The position numbers and the translations under genes are program-made. Below the pieces are notes generated by a model. The model saw nothing but the letters and a program-made list of their open reading frames with translations, was not told the DNA's origin and ran no database searches. Of a stretch of DNA of 64,000 nt, positions 21,088-32,728 are shown piece by piece. The first letter of the stretch is position 1. The number at the start of each line of letters is the position of its first letter. Source of the DNA: Haematobia irritans (lineage: Eukaryota; Arthropoda; Insecta; Diptera; Muscidae); the NCBI RefSeq assembly GCF_050003625.1, contig NC_134400.1, positions 225,472,085-225,536,084 of the forward strand, read 5' to 3'.

Positions 21088-22316
21088 AGGTGTGTACTGT
21101 GTTCGTTTTTCGAGTGGAAAATCCCTATATTTTCGCGATTGCTTTTCCTGAAATAATCAAAATTATAAATGAAAACAAACATATTCCCGTAAAGTCATGC
21201 CGAAATCTATAGGAACAAGAAATTGCGCATCAATTGAGTTAATTTATCTGCTTTAAGGTGAGTATTAAGTTCGAGTTTAGCCGCTAAAATCGCTAAAGTG
21301 AAAACTAAATCAGTAAGAAAAATGCATGAAATTATACATATTTGTTGCAAATTTCATTATAACCGGATGGGGAAAAGCCCAAAGCAAATTTTCACAAAGT
21401 TTGTATTCCTTAAAATGGATTATTAAAGAAAAGTAATCGTGAAAAAATGACGATTTTAGCGGCTGAACTCGAACTTACAGCCTATTTCTGCTATCCGAAT
21501 TCTAGTCTTCGTTCGCATACAAAACGAAAAACAGCTGATTTTGGTTTCTCTAAGGGGTATCTAAACGAAAATCGAAACGAAAGTCAATGCGAACGAAGAC
21601 GTAACGTAAGCTCTAAAATTGGGTTTCTCTAACTCGATTCGTTCGCATTTTGACGAACTGAAATGTCAAAACCACTCACTTGGTAAAGACCTTTCGTTTT
21701 GTGGAAAAAGGCATTTATAAATAGGAAAAACTTAATAATTGATAAATTTATTAAAGCTTTTATTGTAAATATGTGATAAAAGTTAATTATAGCGATCTAT
21801 TTTTTCTTTATAACCGCCATAGAGACCGTTTAAGGGAAAGTCTAACACGAGCAAACACATACATTTCGAATGAAACACTCATTAAAAGGACAACTGAACT
21901 GTAATTATTGTAGAAATATGGAAATACAAAGCCTTATCTCTCTACACGGGCTAATTTGTTAAAAAAAATTATTGAGCTAAACCAAATATCAAAAGCGGGA
22001 AATGTTTGCCAAATGAACGGCGATGCCAGATTGAATTTTATGGAAAATTATTTTTAAAATGTATGGGCCTTTTTCAGGAAATTGAAATATCTGAGATCTG
22101 GTAATGCTAGCATTTGACAGTAACGTAAGCCATGCGAACGAACGAAAGGAAGTTAGAGAAACCCAAATCTAGACGAAAGTGAGTGACTGCCGTTCGTTCG
22201 CAATTGCTTTCGTTCGGATATCAGAAATAGGCTGTTAATACCCACCTTTATATTGCATTGTTTTAGTAAAGTAACCGCGAAAATTTCAACTCGAAAAGCC
22301 AACATAGTACTTACCT
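21088..22316. mobile_element. Family D MITE containing A, which contains I
   Basis: The D ends AGGTGTGTACTGTGTTC and GTACTTACCT enclose everything. The A element inside starts AGGTGAGTATTAAG (about 21256) and ends AATACCCACCT (22248). It interrupts D at GCTTTA, giving TTA on both sides when compared with the uninterrupted D at 41425-41658. Within A sits element I. Confidence 0.85.
21478..22234. mobile_element. MITE family I, 757 bp, nested in A
   Basis: Ends CAGCCTATTTCTG and CAGAAATAGGCTG. TTA lies at 21475-21477 and 22235-22237, where other A copies read GAACTTAATACCC once. Long subterminal inverted arms carry CGTTCGCAT-type motifs. It shares its first bases with family H. A fragment of it occurs at 50296-50366. 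Confidence 0.87.
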
Positions 22317-22318
22317 TA

Positions 22319-22470
22319 AGGTAGAATTACATACCATGCGTTCAATGCGTCCGATGATTGAAGAGTCGGAATTTCTCTTTGAAATCAAAACCTCGAATAG
22401 TCTGCCGCAAACAGAAAAAATCAACCCTTCCATCAACGCACGTATTGACGCATGGTGTGTAATTCAACCT
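22319..22470. mobile_element. MITE E2, 152 bp
   Basis: Ends AGGTAGAATTACATACC and GTGTGTAATTCAACCT, flanked by TTA on the right and by a TTA formed with the D boundary on the left. It stands directly against element D. Confidence 0.78.
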
Positions 22471-22479
22471 TTACTTGAC

Positions 22480-23266
22480 CCCTGCCAACATTTTTTGAAT
22501 TTGACGGAGCTTCTGAGAATCCCCACTACGTCAAAAACAGTCGTATACAATATCCAAAACTCCTCGGAAAAGCGCCGTCACTATTGAGAAGTTGTACCAC
22601 GCCAAGTTACCACAAAAAAGTATCGCATGAGTGCAATTATTAGGTGCCTTTCTGGATACATTTAGAAGGGCGCCAATAAGAGCCCCTTCAAACAATCAGA
22701 GAAAGTGCATTTTAAGATAGTTGTAAAAGAATCATTGTGGTCAAGTAAAACACGATTATATAGATGTTTATTAATTTTATTAAACATTTATAAATTCTCA
22801 TAAATATAACATTTATACGACTATCACATCACATTTAACACATTTTTATGCATTAATAAAAGATTGATGTTGAGTTACAAGTTGCAAGTTACATGTTGTA
22901 GCGTCTATCTGCCAGCGCTTTTATTCCCAATGGAGGCAGCGTGTCTGGGAAAAATATTTGAAAAACTATCACTTTATTCCATTTGGAAAGTCAAAAATTG
23001 TTCACCAATATACCTTTTACAATTTTAAGCGAAATAACTATGTTTTCAGCATTTCATTATCGTTTTTATTTAAATAAATTATAAGATGCTAGTTGTGCTT
23101 GGTGTTTCACAAAATATAAAATGGCTCTTGCAACAATAGTGATGACAAAATACTTTTATGCGAATAGTGATGGCAAAATACTATCACATTTGGCGATTGT
23201 TGCAGTGTCACTTACGAGTCTGTGGTAGCGATGAGGATGAAATGGAACTTTGAAATGCTGGCAGGG
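22480..23266 (-). mobile_element. Family J DNA transposon, complete, 787 bp
   Basis: Ends CCCTGCCAACATTT and TGCTGGCAGGG. AC is present on both sides (22478-22479 and 23267-23268). No long frame, so non-autonomous. J copies elsewhere are 765-789 bp once inserts are removed. The 2-bp duplication and CCC end resemble family G; the superfamily is unassigned. Confidence 0.85.
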
Positions 23267-23441
23267 ACTGCGCAATTGAGTCGAATGACTAATAAACAAA
23301 ATCATGCCGAATTGTCAAAAGACGTCTATACATTTTCTTCGTCTATGTCTATACCTTCCTTGGTCTATGATATCAAAAGCAAACAGCTGACACGCCACGC
23401 TACGCTTACGACCCGTTTTTGGATGCATAACCAGGCCTTAA
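23267..23441. other. Short unique stretch before the F/E pair
   Basis: CTATACCTTCCTTGGT here is echoed by CTATATCTTCCTTGGT after element E (about 24138), so this may be duplicated vih upstream sequence. No gene. Confidence 0.35.
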
Positions 23442-23683
23442 TGCGCTTTACAGACTATCAGTTATTCCGGACGGAATGTCGGTGTTTGTAAAGAATCTTA
23501 CAGTGTGTCGGATCGATACGACTTGTCGGCGATAACTAAATAATCGATAAATGTGTTATCGATACCATAAACATGCAGCAGTATCGATTATGCCTTCGGA
23601 CTTAACTTATAATGTGCACAATATATGGGATATGTTCGACACGAGCACTGTCGTCCGGAATAACTGATAGTCTGTAAAGCGCA
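23442..23683. mobile_element. Family F MITE, complete, 242 bp
   Basis: Ends TGCGCTTTACAGACTATC and its complement. TAA stands at 23439-23441 and 23684-23686. The target was the TTAAGG boundary of the adjoining E element. Confidence 0.88.
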
Positions 23684-23685
23684 TA

Positions 23686-24128
23686 AGGTGGAATTACATA
23701 CCATGCGATCATGCGTGCGTACGTTGTATTCGAATGCGTTGACGAATACGATTCTTCAATTGAGTTACACAGTATGCGTCGGAATACCAATGAATTTGCT
23801 GATTACATTCCTTGCCTCTGCGCTTTTTGTTATGTTTTTGTATTCCACACACTTTCTAAAGTATAGGACTTTATGTATTTTAAATTCAATCAATAATTTC
23901 TCGTCAATATTTTAAATTGTTTTTCGTTTCTTGATTTGTTTACATGTTGTTTAATGTTGTCAACGCACCCGACGCATTGAAAAGTTAAAAGTTCGTCAAC
24001 TTTATGCGTCATATGCATACGTTACTTTTGTAGTGTAACTCAAACAATTATAGTTATAACATTTTAACTTTTTTTGACAAAAGCATATAACGTACGCACG
24101 CATGACCGCATGGTATGTAATTCCACCT
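23686..24128 (+). mobile_element. Family E MITE, complete, about 442 bp
   Basis: Ends AGGTGGAATTACATACC and GGTATGTAATTCCACCT. It is followed by TTA, and with the F insertion removed it is preceded by TTA. The right end lies about 210 bp upstream of the vih start codon. Confidence 0.85.
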
Positions 24129-24340
24129 TTACGACGTCTATATCTTCCTTGGTTTTTGGTATCATGCTTGCGTCCAGTCACGTTGACGTTTTCGTTTCGA
24201 AATAGTCATATCCCAAATACTTTCCCACCTTTTCAGAAAACTCCATTTTGTTTGTTTGTCGTCAAAACGTCAAAATTGGCATAATAAAGCAGCAAACAAA
24301 TTATTTAGAATAAAACGATTTTTCTCGTCTACTGTTAAAA

Positions 24341-24934
24341 ATGGCTCAAAATATAAGTCCCGAACATAGTGGTGTGTCAGGTGGGTCCCAAGGAGTTAAG
24401 CACAATGATGATTCCGTTCCTATAAAGGATAATCATGCTGTTAGCAAAAGGTAACGAAACTGCAACGAAAAATGTATAAACAAATATAATTTTGATTTCT
24501 TCAGACTACAAAAGGAATTGATGAGTCTAATGATGACCACGGAAAAGGGCATATCAGCATTTCCTGATGGCGAAAATATTTTCAAGTGGATTGGGACGAT
24601 TGCGGGGCCAATCAACACAGTGTACGCTCAACAAAAATATAGATTGTCCTTAGAGTTTCCAAATTCATATCCCTACGCTCCTCCCGTTGTGAAATTTTTG
24701 ACACCATGTTTCCACCCCAACGTTGATTTGCAGGGAGCTATTTGCTTAGATATATTAAAAGATAAATGGTCGGCTTTATATGACGTTCGTACCATATTGC
24801 TATCCATACAGTCGCTACTGGGCGAGCCAAATAATGATAGTCCTCTAAACGCGCAGGCCGCGATGATGTGGGCCGATCAAACCGAGTACAAAAAATACCT
24901 CGATGCTTTTTATGAAAAACATCAAGACACATAA
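24341..24934 (+). CDS. vih: Ubiquitin-conjugating enzyme E2 C (vihar)
   Basis: E2 that works with the anaphase-promoting complex to start ubiquitin chains on mitotic cyclins. Exons 24341-24450 and 24505-24934 flank a 54-bp GT-AG intron and give 179 residues, the length typical of UBE2C. A 36-residue disordered N-terminal extension precedes the UBC fold, as is known for UBE2C. The HPN tripeptide (residues 108-110) and catalytic Cys117 in [13 protein letters not shown] are present, as is the [18 protein letters not shown] helix that is close to invariant in this family. The stop follows YEKHQDT. It is convergent with another E2 gene 1.3 kb downstream. Family E and F elements occupy its near-upstream region, so part of the promoter may derive from them. 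Confidence 0.96.
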
Positions 24935-26011
24935 GTCCAATGCATATATATTTTCCATCGATCCATTACTTGCCCCCTGATTGAATATGTAAAACAACCC
25001 ATAGGTCATTTTATTGACATTTTTAACAAGATCATTGGATTGAATTAGTAAAACTTTATTTATGCTATTTTACTACAATTAGAATCAGAAACTCGAAATG
25101 TACTCCAAAATCCATTGTTTCTAGTTTATTTATTTTTATTTTGGTTAAGACAATTTTAGTTCAATCAGTATATTTCTTATCCATTTTTTGTGAGATGGAA
25201 TTTTGTTTTAATTATAAAAAATTCCATCAAAAACTTCATAAAATTTTAGAGTAAAATAAAATTACAAAACATTACCAATAAACATTGTAACCCATTACGA
25301 TAACGTTAAGCAACTGCGTTTTTCCTCACTGCAAACTGTAAATGGAAACAAATAACTTAAACGAAATGTTAAGGTTAGCTTTCGAGATTAAAGTTTCTTT
25401 ATTTTTGCGTTTACTTGTTTTTTAAATGACCAAATTTACGAATGAAAACTAATATTGCTGTTAAATATTGAATATTTAGACATATCTATCCAGCTTCTAG
25501 TATATTATTCTCGCTTTAAAATGTTTTATAAAAAAAGGAACCACAAATATTTCAATGCGAAATCCAAACGTAGTGCGCGCTTAGGGATTTACTTTTTTAA
25601 TAATTAAAAATGTAACTGAAGATAAACATTTTCGTTAAATTTTGTGGAAAATCTAGATGAAGACAGAAAATTTAAATACAACATCCAAATATAGAACGGC
25701 CCATTTGTAATAATGTCTCATCATTGGTATCAAAAGAATCTACTGACATATTTAATGTGTAATATTGACATTGGCCTTGGAAATGTTTAATATTACTATT
25801 AACAAAGAAAGAACAAATTGTTAATTAGCTCGCAGTATGTTAATATTCTTTCTTATTTCAAATTCCGTTATTAAAATGACAGACATTTCAAACTTCGAGC
25901 CACTAATGGGAGAATACAATTGGGAAATAAACGAACTAAATGTTTTCGAAATGATAAATTGATTTTGTCTTTACGAGTCGTACAACAAGAATATAAAAGG
26001 CTTATATCTTA
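24935..26011. other. Convergent intergenic region between the two E2 genes
   Basis: Should hold the vih 3' UTR. AT-rich with several AATAAA words (for example near 25258). No repeat family of this window is recognised before the B element at 26012. Confidence 0.4.
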
Positions 26012-26204
26012 AGGTATATACTATGTTCAGTTTCTAAGCCGGTTACTTCTTTGTATCAATTAATTTAGAAAATGTTTCACAATCAATGCCTTGAATATTT
26101 ATATCCATAATTTGTCAAGACTTAGTACAAATATAATTGTCTTCATAAATATGTTTGTACTTTTAATTTAGTTTTGGTGGTAAAACTGAACATAGTACTC
26201 TCCT
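26012..26204. mobile_element. Family B MITE, slightly shortened, downstream of the UBE2T-like gene
   Basis: Ends AGGTATATACTATGTTCAG and GAACATAGTACTCTCCT, with TTA on the left and CTA on the right. It lies about 70 bp beyond the stop of the minus-strand gene, probably inside its 3' UTR. Confidence 0.78.
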
Positions 26205-26272
26205 CTATGTGTACAATAGTTAATCGCAATCTGATTGTTTCATAATTCTATATTGATTGTTGCACATTATTA

Positions 26273-26979
26273 TTACATGTTGCGTTGCGAACCTAATCTA
26301 AGGCGTTTTTTTAGTTCATTGCCATGGCCGGATTTATCTTGTATGTCATTACTTTGTGTAGAATCTCCATTTTCAGCCACTACCGGTTTATCGTTAAAAC
26401 GGGTTGACCAAGCTCTAGCCTTTTCATTGAATAATGCTATATTCGTCTTGTATAAATCTGCAGCATCCCCATTTAAAGGATCATCTGGGTTAGGATTGGC
26501 TAATAAAAGCTGAATAGACAACAAAATTGATTCGAGTGTAATCGCCGGGTTATAAGTACCAGTTGGCGGCATACGTAGCAGGTCCAAACATATTTTACCA
26601 GCTATACAAATCGACACATTGATTATTCTGTTGAAACAAATTAGTATTCACTTACAGCTATCAATATTGGGATGGTACAAGTTAGGAGTCAAAAATTTAA
26701 ATGTTGGTGGACGGAATGGATATTGATCTCCGCAGGATATTGAGATTTTAAACACCACGTCCTCATATGGCGTTCCTTTTGGGCCCGGAAGTAATGCTAT
26801 CAAATTGTCGTAATTCTCTGGATTCTCGGTCGTAGGGGAACATTTGATGCCTACCACAAACATATTTATATATATACATACGCAATTTACAAATTGGTTT
26901 TACCATGATTTTGAAAAGATAAATCCAATTGCTTGATTTCCATTGGCAATCTCATTTTCCTTATGCGATCACTATTCAT
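26273..26979 (-). CDS. Ubiquitin-conjugating enzyme E2 T-like
   Basis: E2 enzyme. The closest match I recognise is UBE2T, the E2 that monoubiquitinates FANCD2/FANCI with FANCL in DNA crosslink repair. Minus-strand exons are 26979-26904, 26850-26656 and 26601-26273, with introns of 53 and 54 bp. Phases agree and give 199 residues. The UBC fold shows YPFRPPTFKFLT, HPNIDS, catalytic Cys95 (SGKICLDLL), the MPPTGTYNP segment and SIQLLLANPNPDDPLN, the last being UBE2T-like. One extra residue sits before HPN (PNLYHPN). The C-terminal 45 residues are polar and basic (ends LKKRLRLGSQRNM) and extend beyond the core. Assignment to UBE2T rather than another small E2 is by remembered family patterns. Confidence 0.88.
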
Positions 26980-27410
26980 TTTCAAAAGTTTTGTAAGCTA
27001 TTTCAGTGTTACCAATTCAAATATACACAAGAATGAGAAATTTTAATTTTTCGCAAAGATAATCTAAGTACACAAGATGACCAGATCGCTTGTTCTTCCT
27101 TCTCAATAGACTCATGAGTTTAGGTTCACACATGTTTGAAGTTCATGAGTTTAGGTTCAAGCATGTATTAACGTGTTGTATTTGATTTGGGCATGATATT
27201 TACGAATGGCTCATGATAAAACCAAAGACAATAAAATCTAGTAAGATAGGAAATTGGCTACTGAGGAGATCAAACCATTTACCGTGTTAGTTTCATACTC
27301 GAACCAAACGCGTATACGACAAGTATTGGCATAGCATTAAAATGCAAATAAAATGAAATTAAGTGCACGAAATAAATTTCCTTAAACGGGAAAATGTAAT
27401 TTTTAACATT
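26980..27410. other. 5' flank of the UBE2T-like gene
   Basis: No gene. A 15-base phrase (CATGAGTTTAGGTTC) is duplicated at about 27113 and 27145. Otherwise AT-rich. Confidence 0.4.
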
Positions 27411-27815
27411 AGGGCTGTTTTCTTTTAGCACTGGATGCAACATTTGTATGGACTATCCAGAACATCGTTGCACTGGTGTTCTATCCAGAACAATTCATCA
27501 GTGCAAGTCGCGCCGATGTTGCCAGATTGTATTTTGATAAAGTGACGCTTCTTTAGAAATTTATTGTGACTAATTTATCGAAAAACATGAATTCAAAGTG
27601 GTACAGTGTCATAAATAATCGCAGCAGTAAATATTTATTACTATTTGAGCATTTCATACATTAAAAATGCAAGATTTCACTTCTTTTCTGTGATTGTTTT
27701 TAAACAGCTGATGACAGTGTTGCATATTTTATGAGATGTCCTGGATAAACGAGTACTCTGTTTTCTTTTAGTCATTCACGGCTTAGGGTATCCAATGCTA
27801 AAAGAAAACAGCCCT
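27411..27815. mobile_element. MITE with AGGGCTGTTTTC ends, about 405 bp
   Basis: Ends AGGGCTGTTTTCTTTTAGCA and TGCTAAAAGAAAACAGCCCT, perfect over 20 bp, with ATT at 27408-27410 and 27816-27818. A second inner repeat (TATCCAGAACA) occurs twice near the left end. Non-coding. Confidence 0.85.
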
Positions 27816-27966
27816 ATTGTTTCATTAAGAAAATTAAGTTTTTCAGTTAAAAAATAAAAACGAAAAACAAATAAAAAAAAAATTACAAACATGTATGGAA
27901 CTAACATGGTAAATGCAACATTTGGTATGATGCAAGCCAATTTCCTATCTTCCTTAATAGGCTCTA

Positions 27967-28072
27967 CACATTACACTCAAAATCTACATTTTCGAGATTT
28001 GAAATCTACTTTTTATAAGGCAAATGACAGTTGAAATCTAGTAAAGGTGGATTTTGAAAGTGTAATGTGAAT
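27967..28072. mobile_element. Mini-MITE (family K)
   Basis: Arms CACATTACACTCAAAATC and GATTTTGAAAGTGTAATGTG are inverted. The centre carries the GGCAAATGACAG motif shared with the copies at 3461 and 7725. Confidence 0.75.
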
Positions 28073-28734
28073 CAGGTATAAGTTTATTGTATTTGGATAA
28101 AACTACTAAGGGTACTACATCACAGTCAGCTGTTCCCAGCTGAGTACATCCAACTGTCAAAAACATGTCTTGTTACTATTGGTTACATTTTACATTCCAC
28201 AAGATACTATTGTCAACAATATGTTTAGTTACTATTGCTGGCATGGGTAAATATTGGTTACATTGCCCTGCCAGCACTTCAAAGTTCCATTTCATCCTCA
28301 TCGCTACCACTCGTAAGTGACACTGCAACAATCGCCAACTGTGATAGTATTTTGCCATCACTATTGTTACAAGAGCCATTTTACATTTTGTGAAACACCA
28401 AACACAACTAGCTTCTTATAATTTATTTAACCCTAGCTTTGGCACTATATACAAATGTAAATATTTCATTTTTGACACTCTTGCCATTTCAACAATATTT
28501 GTCCAATTTTTATGAAATTTGGACTCAGTGGCTAATTTTTCGTGCTCTTTCATAATATGTACAAATTTAACAATATTTTTTACAATATAGCAATTTTTCA
28601 ATACATTTTTGTATTTTTCTTCAAAATCTACCACTGTTTACATATGTAAATATTATGATTTAACATACTTTTAGTTGATTTGTTTTGAATTATTTCATAT
28701 GAAAATAATACAAATAAAAGAAGAGAAAATAAAA

Positions 28735-29275
28735 ACTCTGTGGTTGTATGTGTATAAATCGGACTAAAGATATACATGGGAGCTATATCTAACAGCCTGT
28801 TTCTGTATGTCGAATGAGCTCTGTCGATCGACTAAAATGGAAACAAACAGCTGAATTTATAACCAAAAAACAGCTGTTTCTATGCATTTCAGTCGATCGA
28901 TTGAACTCGTTCGACATACAGAAACAGGCTGTAAATCTGAACCAATTTAAACCAAATTTGGCATGCATTGTAAGAATGTTAAGTCTACACCCTGTGCAAA
29001 ATGTCACGTAAATCGGAGTAAAATTTATGCTTCTGCGGCCATGCCTACATAAATCGAGCGAAAGATATATATGTGGGAGCTATATCTAAATCTGAACCGA
29101 TTTCAACCAAACGTCGCATGCATAGTAAGAATATTAATTCTACTTCCTATGCAAAATTTCACGTTGATCGCAGCAAAACTTTAGCGTCTCTGCTGATATG
29201 GGTGTATATCGGGCGAAAGATATATATGGGAGCTATATCTAACTCTGAGCCGATTTCAATAATGTCGAACAGATA
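28735..29275 (-). repeat. Dispersed repeat of about 170-bp units (GGGAGCTATATCTAA family)
   Basis: Units of the form GATATATATGGGAGCTATATC, then CTGAACCGATTTCAA, occur about three times. The same words in the opposite orientation are at 62190-62515. I know this type only as an abundant dispersed fly repeat. Split here by element H at 28793. Confidence 0.7.
28793..28931. mobile_element. MITE family H, 139 bp
   Basis: Ends CAGCCTGTTTCTG and CAGAAACAGGCTG. TAA stands at 28790-28792 and 28932-28934, interrupting the otherwise continuous phrase TATATCTAAATCTGAACC. Confidence 0.88.
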
Positions 29276-30031
29276 ATGTTCAAAAACAACAATATTTTTT
29301 CTGTACCAAATATCAGAATGCAAAACAAACATAAAAAAGCGGCTATGAAGTTAAAAATAACAAAGGAAACAAAATATTTACATATGTAAATAGTAGCAGA
29401 TAATGTAGAAAAACATTGGTGCCTAAGCAAGGGTTAAATAAAAACGGCAATGAAGTTTCAGCTTTTCATTGCCGTTTCGCTTAGTTATTTCGCTTAAAAT
29501 TGTGAAAGGTATATTGGTGAACAATTTTTTACTTTCCAAATGGAATATAGTGATAGTTTTTTCAAATATTTTTCCTCCATTGGCAATAAAAGCACTGGCT
29601 GATAGACGCTACAACATGTAGCTTGCAACTTGTAACTCAACATCAATCTTTTATTAATGCACAAAAATATGTTAACTGTGATGTGATAGTCGTATAAATG
29701 TTATATTTATAAATGTTTAATAAACATCTAAACAATCGTGTTTTACTTGACCACAATGATTCTTTTACAACTATCTTAAAATTCACTTTTTCTGATTGTT
29801 TGAAGGGGCTCTTATTGGCGTCCTTCTAAATGTATCCAGAAGGGCACCTAATAATTGCACTCATGCGATACTTTTTTGTAGTAACTTGGCGTGGTACAAC
29901 TTCTCAATAGTGACGGCGCTTTTCCGAGGAGTTTTGGACTGTTTTCGACGTAGTGGGGATTCTCAGAAGCGCCCCCAAATTCAAAAAATGTTGGCAGGGT
30001 GGTAACGTATATTTTATTGGTTACATTTTAA

Positions 30032-31391
30032 GGCCGGTACTCTGTTCGGTTTTCGCGTTGAAACTCCATACAAAACCAAAACATGCGAAAAACTAGCGAA
30101 ATTTTTTCCATTTGTGGTACTTTGTTTTTTTTTCGAGTTGAAAAACTGACGTAACTCGCGTAGTCAGTATTAGCTCCGTTCGAGAACCCGATAATTTTTG
30201 ATAATTGTTACAAATTTTTACTGGAAGTCGTTCGTTTACACCAAAACGCCACCAAAAGAGAGCCGGAGAGAGACTACATTTGACAGTTATGAGATAGAGA
30301 AATTGCAAGTTTTTGCTAGAGATTTTTTTCCCAGTAAAATCTTGCAAACCATAGCATACGTTGCCAGCTGGTTATTGATAACAAACAAAGTACCAATACA
30401 ATGTACATGTTCGGCAACTACGATTGGAAGTTAAATATACATGATTCGTTTTTTGTTTTCAATGTTTTAGCAGCTGAAATTTTCAATGTGCAAATAGTTA
30501 CTGGATACCGTTCGTCTACTTTTCAGCAATTTTAAGCAAAGAGTGTAAACTACACTCTTACTCTCTTGCTAGTTTTTACTGGATATTTTTTACTGGAAAA
30601 GTACGCGAACAGACCTATTGTCATAACATGGCGCCATTTGCAATGTGAATTAAGAAATAATTTATTTATTAAACTGATTTTTGTGAATTTATAACACAAA
30701 AGTGGATCTGATTATTATTTAAAAATGTAATCTGATGATTGATAAAACAAAGTATAACATGGAGTTGTATTTCCATAATAAACTAGCAACAATATCTAGC
30801 CGCTCCCTACTATATGGTAGAATATAAATAATGTACATATATAACATGAAATTTAAACACAAATGTTAACAAAATAAAAGCTTTATTTTGTGAATTATAT
30901 TTTACAATCGTTTCATTTGTACTGGGCATCGGGATAATAAACACAAAACATAATTTAAACAAAAGGAGGCACAGCAATTGATGTTCCAAAACAAGCATTA
31001 GCACTTCAACCAACATGTATAGTACCGAGGTAGCAATGAATGGAATCACAAGAATTAATTGCTATGTTCCAAAAAATAAAATGGAGCACTGTAGAATTTA
31101 TTTTTATAATTCCAAAGATATTTGTAAAATAACTGCGCCTGCTTCTTCTTTTTCAAATTATTTATTTTGTATGCGTGTGTGTGTAAATCGAGCCACTAGT
31201 TGCCTGTGTATATGTAATAATTTCGTGACATTTTGCGATGTTGTCAATACATTTCGATGAAATAAACGCGAAAAAGTTCCAAAATGGATGTTTTTTTCCT
31301 TCAAAATATATTGTCAACACTATCATTTTTCAACGCGAAACAATGATTGAGTGGAACTTTTTTCGCACCAACAAACAGAGTACCGGCCTTT
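30032..31391. mobile_element. Family C-type MITE (C2 variant) with an unexplained insert
   Basis: Left end AGGCCGGTACTCTGTTCGG (30031 onward) and right end CAAACAGAGTACCGGCCT, with TTA beside both. The sequence matches other C copies up to about 30150 and again from about 30625 (ATGGCGCCATTTGC). The 470 bp between carry TTTTTACTGG words and no clear inverted ends. The right half equals C2 at 32729-33486. Confidence 0.7.
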
Positions 31392-31638
31392 ACATGCCAC
31401 ATGTTATTATTGTCAAAAGCTTGTCTGTTTAGTACCTATCCCAATAAACACAGGGTGAACGTTTTTCAAATGCAACAACTTTTCAGTTTGAGGGTAAATA
31501 TAATTTTCAACATAAATTCAACTTGACTTGAAATAGCTCATCTTCAATATATCATCAAATTGTTTGCGAATTACTTCCAATTTGCCAAAATGTTGACGAA
31601 ATCTTTGAAAAGGTGTTGAAGATAAAGGCCGGTACTAT

Positions 31639-32427
31639 CCCTGCCAGCATTTCAAAGTTCCATTTCATCTTCATCGCTACCACAGACTCGTAAATGTCAC
31701 TACAACCATCCTACTGTGATGGGGGGCAGCATATCATAAAGTACAAAATGTACTTCATACATGTATTTTGCCATCACTACTTTTACAAAAGCCATTTTAT
31801 TTTTTGTGAAACGCCAAGCGCAACCAGCTTGTTATATTTTATTTAAATAAAAACGAAAATAAAGTTCTGAAAACATAGATTTTACGCTTAAAATTGTGAA
31901 AGGTATATTGGTGAACAATTTTTGATTTTCCAAATGGAATAAAGTGATTGTTTTTCAAATATTTTACAGACACGCTGCCTCCATCGAATAAAAACACTGG
32001 CTGATAGACGCTGTAACATGTAACTCGCTACTTGTAACTCTACATCATCATTAATGCAAAAAATTATGTTAAATGTGATGTGATAGTGGTATAAATGTTA
32101 TATTTTTAAGAATTTGTAAATGATTAATCAAATTAATAAATATCTAAACAAACGTGTTTTACTCGACCACAATGATTCTTTTACCACTATCTTAAAATGT
32201 GCTTTTTCTGATTGTTTGGAGGGTCTCTTATTGGCGTCGTTCTAAATTGATCTATAAAGGCACCTAATAATTGCACTCATGCGAAACCTTTTTGTAGTAA
32301 CTTGGCGTGGTACAACTTCTCAATAGTGACGGCGCTTTTCCGACGAGTTTTTGATATCGTATATGATTGTTTTCGACGTACTGGGGATTCTCAGAAGCGC
32401 CCCCAAATTCAAAAAATGTTGGCAGGG
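31639..32427 (+). mobile_element. Family J transposon (J4), 789 bp, nested in C
   Basis: Ends CCCTGCCAGCATTTC and ATGTTGGCAGGG. AT at 31637-31638 and 32428-32429 duplicates the AT of the C terminus GGTACTATGTTC. Confidence 0.88.
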
Positions 32428-32728
32428 ATGTTCATTCTTGCGAAAAATTTTTATGGAAACCATTATTTCGCACATAGAAAGCGGCGTTTTTTTAGGTAGC
32501 TTGGAGCGCTATTTTACAGGGAGCGATATTGGATTAAGTTGGTGGTTGTTGCTTGTTTTTACAAAATAACATTTTATTTTTCCTTGGGCAATTGATCTGC
32601 TATTCCTTTGATCCTTTGTATAGTTTCGGAACAAAAATATGGTCCGTGTTTGATTTATAAACCCGCACAAATAGTTTTTAATAAATAAATTATTTCTTAA
32701 TTCACATTGCAAATGGCGCCGTGCTATA

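Larger units (their letters stand above)
28431..29433. mobile_element. piggyBac-like non-autonomous element in a TTAA site
   Basis: TTAA lies on both sides (28427-28430 and 29434-29437). Ends are CCCTAGCTTTGGCAC and GTGCCTAAGCAAGGG, imperfectly inverted and starting CCCT as in piggyBac elements. Uninterrupted J copies have a single TTTAAATAAAAAC here. The outer parts carry ACATATGTAAATA motifs near both ends. The centre is a dispersed fly repeat with an H element. No transposase frame is seen. Confidence 0.82.
28266..29999 (+). mobile_element. Family J transposon carrying a piggyBac-like insertion
   Basis: Ends CCCTGCCAGCACTTC and ATGTTGGCAGGG, with TG at 28264-28265 and 30000-30001. Removing the 1003-bp insert at 28431-29433 and one TTAA leaves a J element of about 730 bp. 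Confidence 0.85.

Noticed and set aside
28435..29000. CRISPR-like spaced repeats (GGGAGCTATATC units)
   Set aside because: Eukaryotic dispersed repeat with degenerate units of about 170 bp; no short identical repeats with unique spacers.
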